A model generated the notes under the pieces. The model worked only from the letters and a program-made list of their open reading frames with translations, had not been told where the DNA came from and did no database searches. 6,436 nucleotides of DNA, taken from Actinomycetota bacterium. GTDB lineage: Bacteria; Actinomycetota; Actinomycetes; S36-B12; UBA5976. The translations under genes were made by a program, and so were the position numbers. Of the stretch, positions 5,231-6,436 are shown piece after piece (within the stretch, counting starts at the first letter, position 1; each line of letters opens with the position of its first letter). The stretch spans positions 1-6,436 of the forward strand of contig CANJRK010000052.1 of assembly GCA_947476765.1 (NCBI GenBank). The letters run 5' to 3'.

Positions 5231-5366
5231 TGGATCTCCTGACTAAATTAGTGATCAAGAAGTGCTGTTTGTCAGATTAGTGACCTAAGCCACCTAAATA
5301 CCTCAAAATTGGAAATCATTTGAGAAAACTGGCCTAGAATTTCGGATTTTGCCTAGAATTGGCCGC
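5231..5366. promoter_or_regulatory. Divergent control region between permease and amine oxidase
   Basis: These 136 bp must hold promoters for both genes. Near the permease is the direct repeat ATTAGTGA (5247-5254 and 5276-5283, 29 bp apart). Near the oxidase is the direct repeat GCCTAGAATT (5332-5341 and 5351-5360, 19 bp apart). Either pair could be a regulator binding site. I do not see a well-matched -35/-10 pair for the permease. Co-regulation of the two genes is inference from the shared region. Confidence 0.4.
5354..5359 (+). promoter_or_regulatory. Candidate -10 box for a leaderless amine oxidase mRNA
   Basis: TAGAAT matches the -10 consensus at 5/6 and ends 7 nt before the ATG at 5367, so transcription would begin at, or one base before, the start codon. 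No Shine-Dalgarno precedes this ATG, which fits leaderless translation, common in Actinobacteria. A second TAGAAT lies at 5335-5340. No good -35 is seen for either. Confidence 0.42.
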
Positions 5367-6436
5367 ATGTCAAAAGGGTTTTCATCGATTCATCCATTAG
5401 ACCCCTTAAGCCCTGCAGAACTGCAAGCCGTTATAACTGGGGCACGGACTAGTTGGGGAATTGGCGAGAATCATTTCGTAATTACCTGCCAACTTGAAGA
5501 GCCAAGCAAAACAAAAGTTCTTGATTGGAAATCTGGCGATGCGTTAGAGCGTTTGGCTCGGCTAACCGTATTAGATCGCCTAAACGCTGAAGTTTATGAA
5601 GGCGTCATTTCAACATCGGGCAAACCGGTCAGTTGGGATTTAATAGTTGGAGCTAAGGCGCCAGTTGTAATTACCGAATCTGAATTAGCTGTTGCAGCAG
5701 TTTTGCGTGACGAAGGCGTTAGAGCCGCACTTAAAAAGCGTGGCATAACTGATCCGGATACTCAGGTCTATGTCGAGACGTGGCCAATAGGTGCCCAGAT
5801 TCCAAAATATTTAGATGATGGCCGCCGGTTAGTTTGGACTCCAATGTGGTTACGACCAACACCGGAATCAAATGTTTACGCGCATCCAATTAACGGCTTG
5901 TACGCAATCGTTGATTTACAGTCCGAACAAGTGGTCGGCATTGAAGATAATGACCCAACTCCGATTCCAATGACTCCTGGCGATTACCGGATTTCCCAAA
6001 CTGGTGGTGGAGTCAAATTAAATGATCTACAGATCGTGCAAAAAGATGGTGCGTCTTGCACGATCGATGGCTGGAAAGTTAATTGGGAACGCTGGAATTT
6101 TCGTGTGGGTTGGGATCATCGCGAAGGCTTAGTTATTCATGATGTGCGATTCGATGACAATGGGGTTGAACGCAGAATCGGTTATCGAATGTCCATTGCT
6201 GAACTAGTTATCCCCTACGGCGACCCAAGCCAAGGAACTTATCGGAAGAACGCTTTTGACACTGGCGAATTTGGCCTAGGAAGTTACACCAATTCGCTAA
6301 CTTTGGGTTGTGATTGCCTTGGCGAGATCATCTATAAAGATGTAGCACTCTTAACTCCACGCGGAGATGTAAAAGTAATCGAAAATGCAATCTGTATGCA
6401 CGAAGAAGATCACGGCATCCTTTGGAAGCATGTTGA
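5367..6436 (+). CDS. Copper/topaquinone primary-amine oxidase, N-terminal part (runs off the right edge)
   Basis: This enzyme family oxidises primary amines with O2 and water to aldehyde, ammonia and H2O2. The open frame gives 356 codons without a stop; relatives such as Arthrobacter AGAO are about 640 residues, so over half is present. Small N2- and N3-type domains fill about 8-100 and 105-205 (HPLDPLSPAEL near the start; TQVYVETWPIG at 132-142). The catalytic beta-sandwich begins near 230. Visible signatures are LVIPYGDPS (280-288), NAFDTGEFGLG with the presumed catalytic base Asp298, LTLGCDCLGEI (311-321) and ICMHEEDHGIL (342-352). The topaquinone-forming Tyr and the three copper-binding His lie beyond the window, so activity cannot be confirmed. 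No signal peptide is seen. It is divergent from the permease. The ATG has no Shine-Dalgarno but suits a leaderless start. Confidence 0.95.
   Translation, partial: MSKGFSSIHPLDPLSPAELQAVITGARTSWGIGENHFVITCQLEEPSKTKVLDWKSGDALERLARLTVLDRLNAEVYEGVISTSGKPVSWDLIVGAKAPVVITESELAVAAVLRDEGVRAALKKRGITDPDTQVYVETWPIGAQIPKYLDDGRRLVWTPMWLRPTPESNVYAHPINGLYAIVDLQSEQVVGIEDNDPTPIPMTPGDYRISQTGGGVKLNDLQIVQKDGASCTIDGWKVNWERWNFRVGWDHREGLVIHDVRFDDNGVERRIGYRMSIAELVIPYGDPSQGTYRKNAFDTGEFGLGSYTNSLTLGCDCLGEIIYKDVALLTPRGDVKVIENAICMHEEDHGILWKHV

Overview
The window looks like chromosomal DNA from a compact, moderate-GC actinobacterium. The main evidence is the gene order tig - clpP1 - clpP2 - clpX on the minus strand, with two distinct ClpP paralogues that resemble the mycobacterial ClpP1 and ClpP2. 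GTG starts, a candidate ClgR operator and a likely leaderless mRNA fit that group. By eye the base composition is a little under half G+C, which would suit small-genome freshwater Actinobacteria; that placement is inference.

Left part (1-3127, minus strand): protein quality control. Trigger factor (tig) folds nascent chains at the ribosome and ends at a strong TTCG-loop terminator. ClpP1 and ClpP2 (9 nt apart, probably translationally coupled) form the mixed ClpP1P2 peptidase, and ClpX, of which only the N-terminal zinc domain is in the window, is the unfoldase that feeds it. A CGC-N5-GCG palindrome upstream of clpP1 is a candidate ClgR site.

Middle part (3201-3718): two divergent tRNA genes, tRNA-Pro(UGG) on minus and tRNA-Gly(UCC) on plus, followed by about 300 bp without a protein gene. 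This stretch is packed with perfect hairpins and with copies, direct and inverted, of the 3' end of the neighbouring tRNA-Gly. It is the least explained and most interesting part of the window. It ends at a bidirectional terminator shared with the permease.

Right part (3719-6436): a divergent pair. On minus is a 12-helix APC-superfamily amino acid/amine transporter of the GadC-like group. On plus is the first 356 codons of a copper/topaquinone amine oxidase, cut by the window edge before its cofactor tyrosine and copper ligands. Together they suggest uptake and oxidative deamination of an amine. The oxidase has a -10-like box placed so that its mRNA would start at or one base before its ATG.

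No CRISPR array, transposase, integrase or phage gene is visible. The coding genes are ordinary members of known families; the novelty, if any, lies in the tRNA-derived palindrome cluster.
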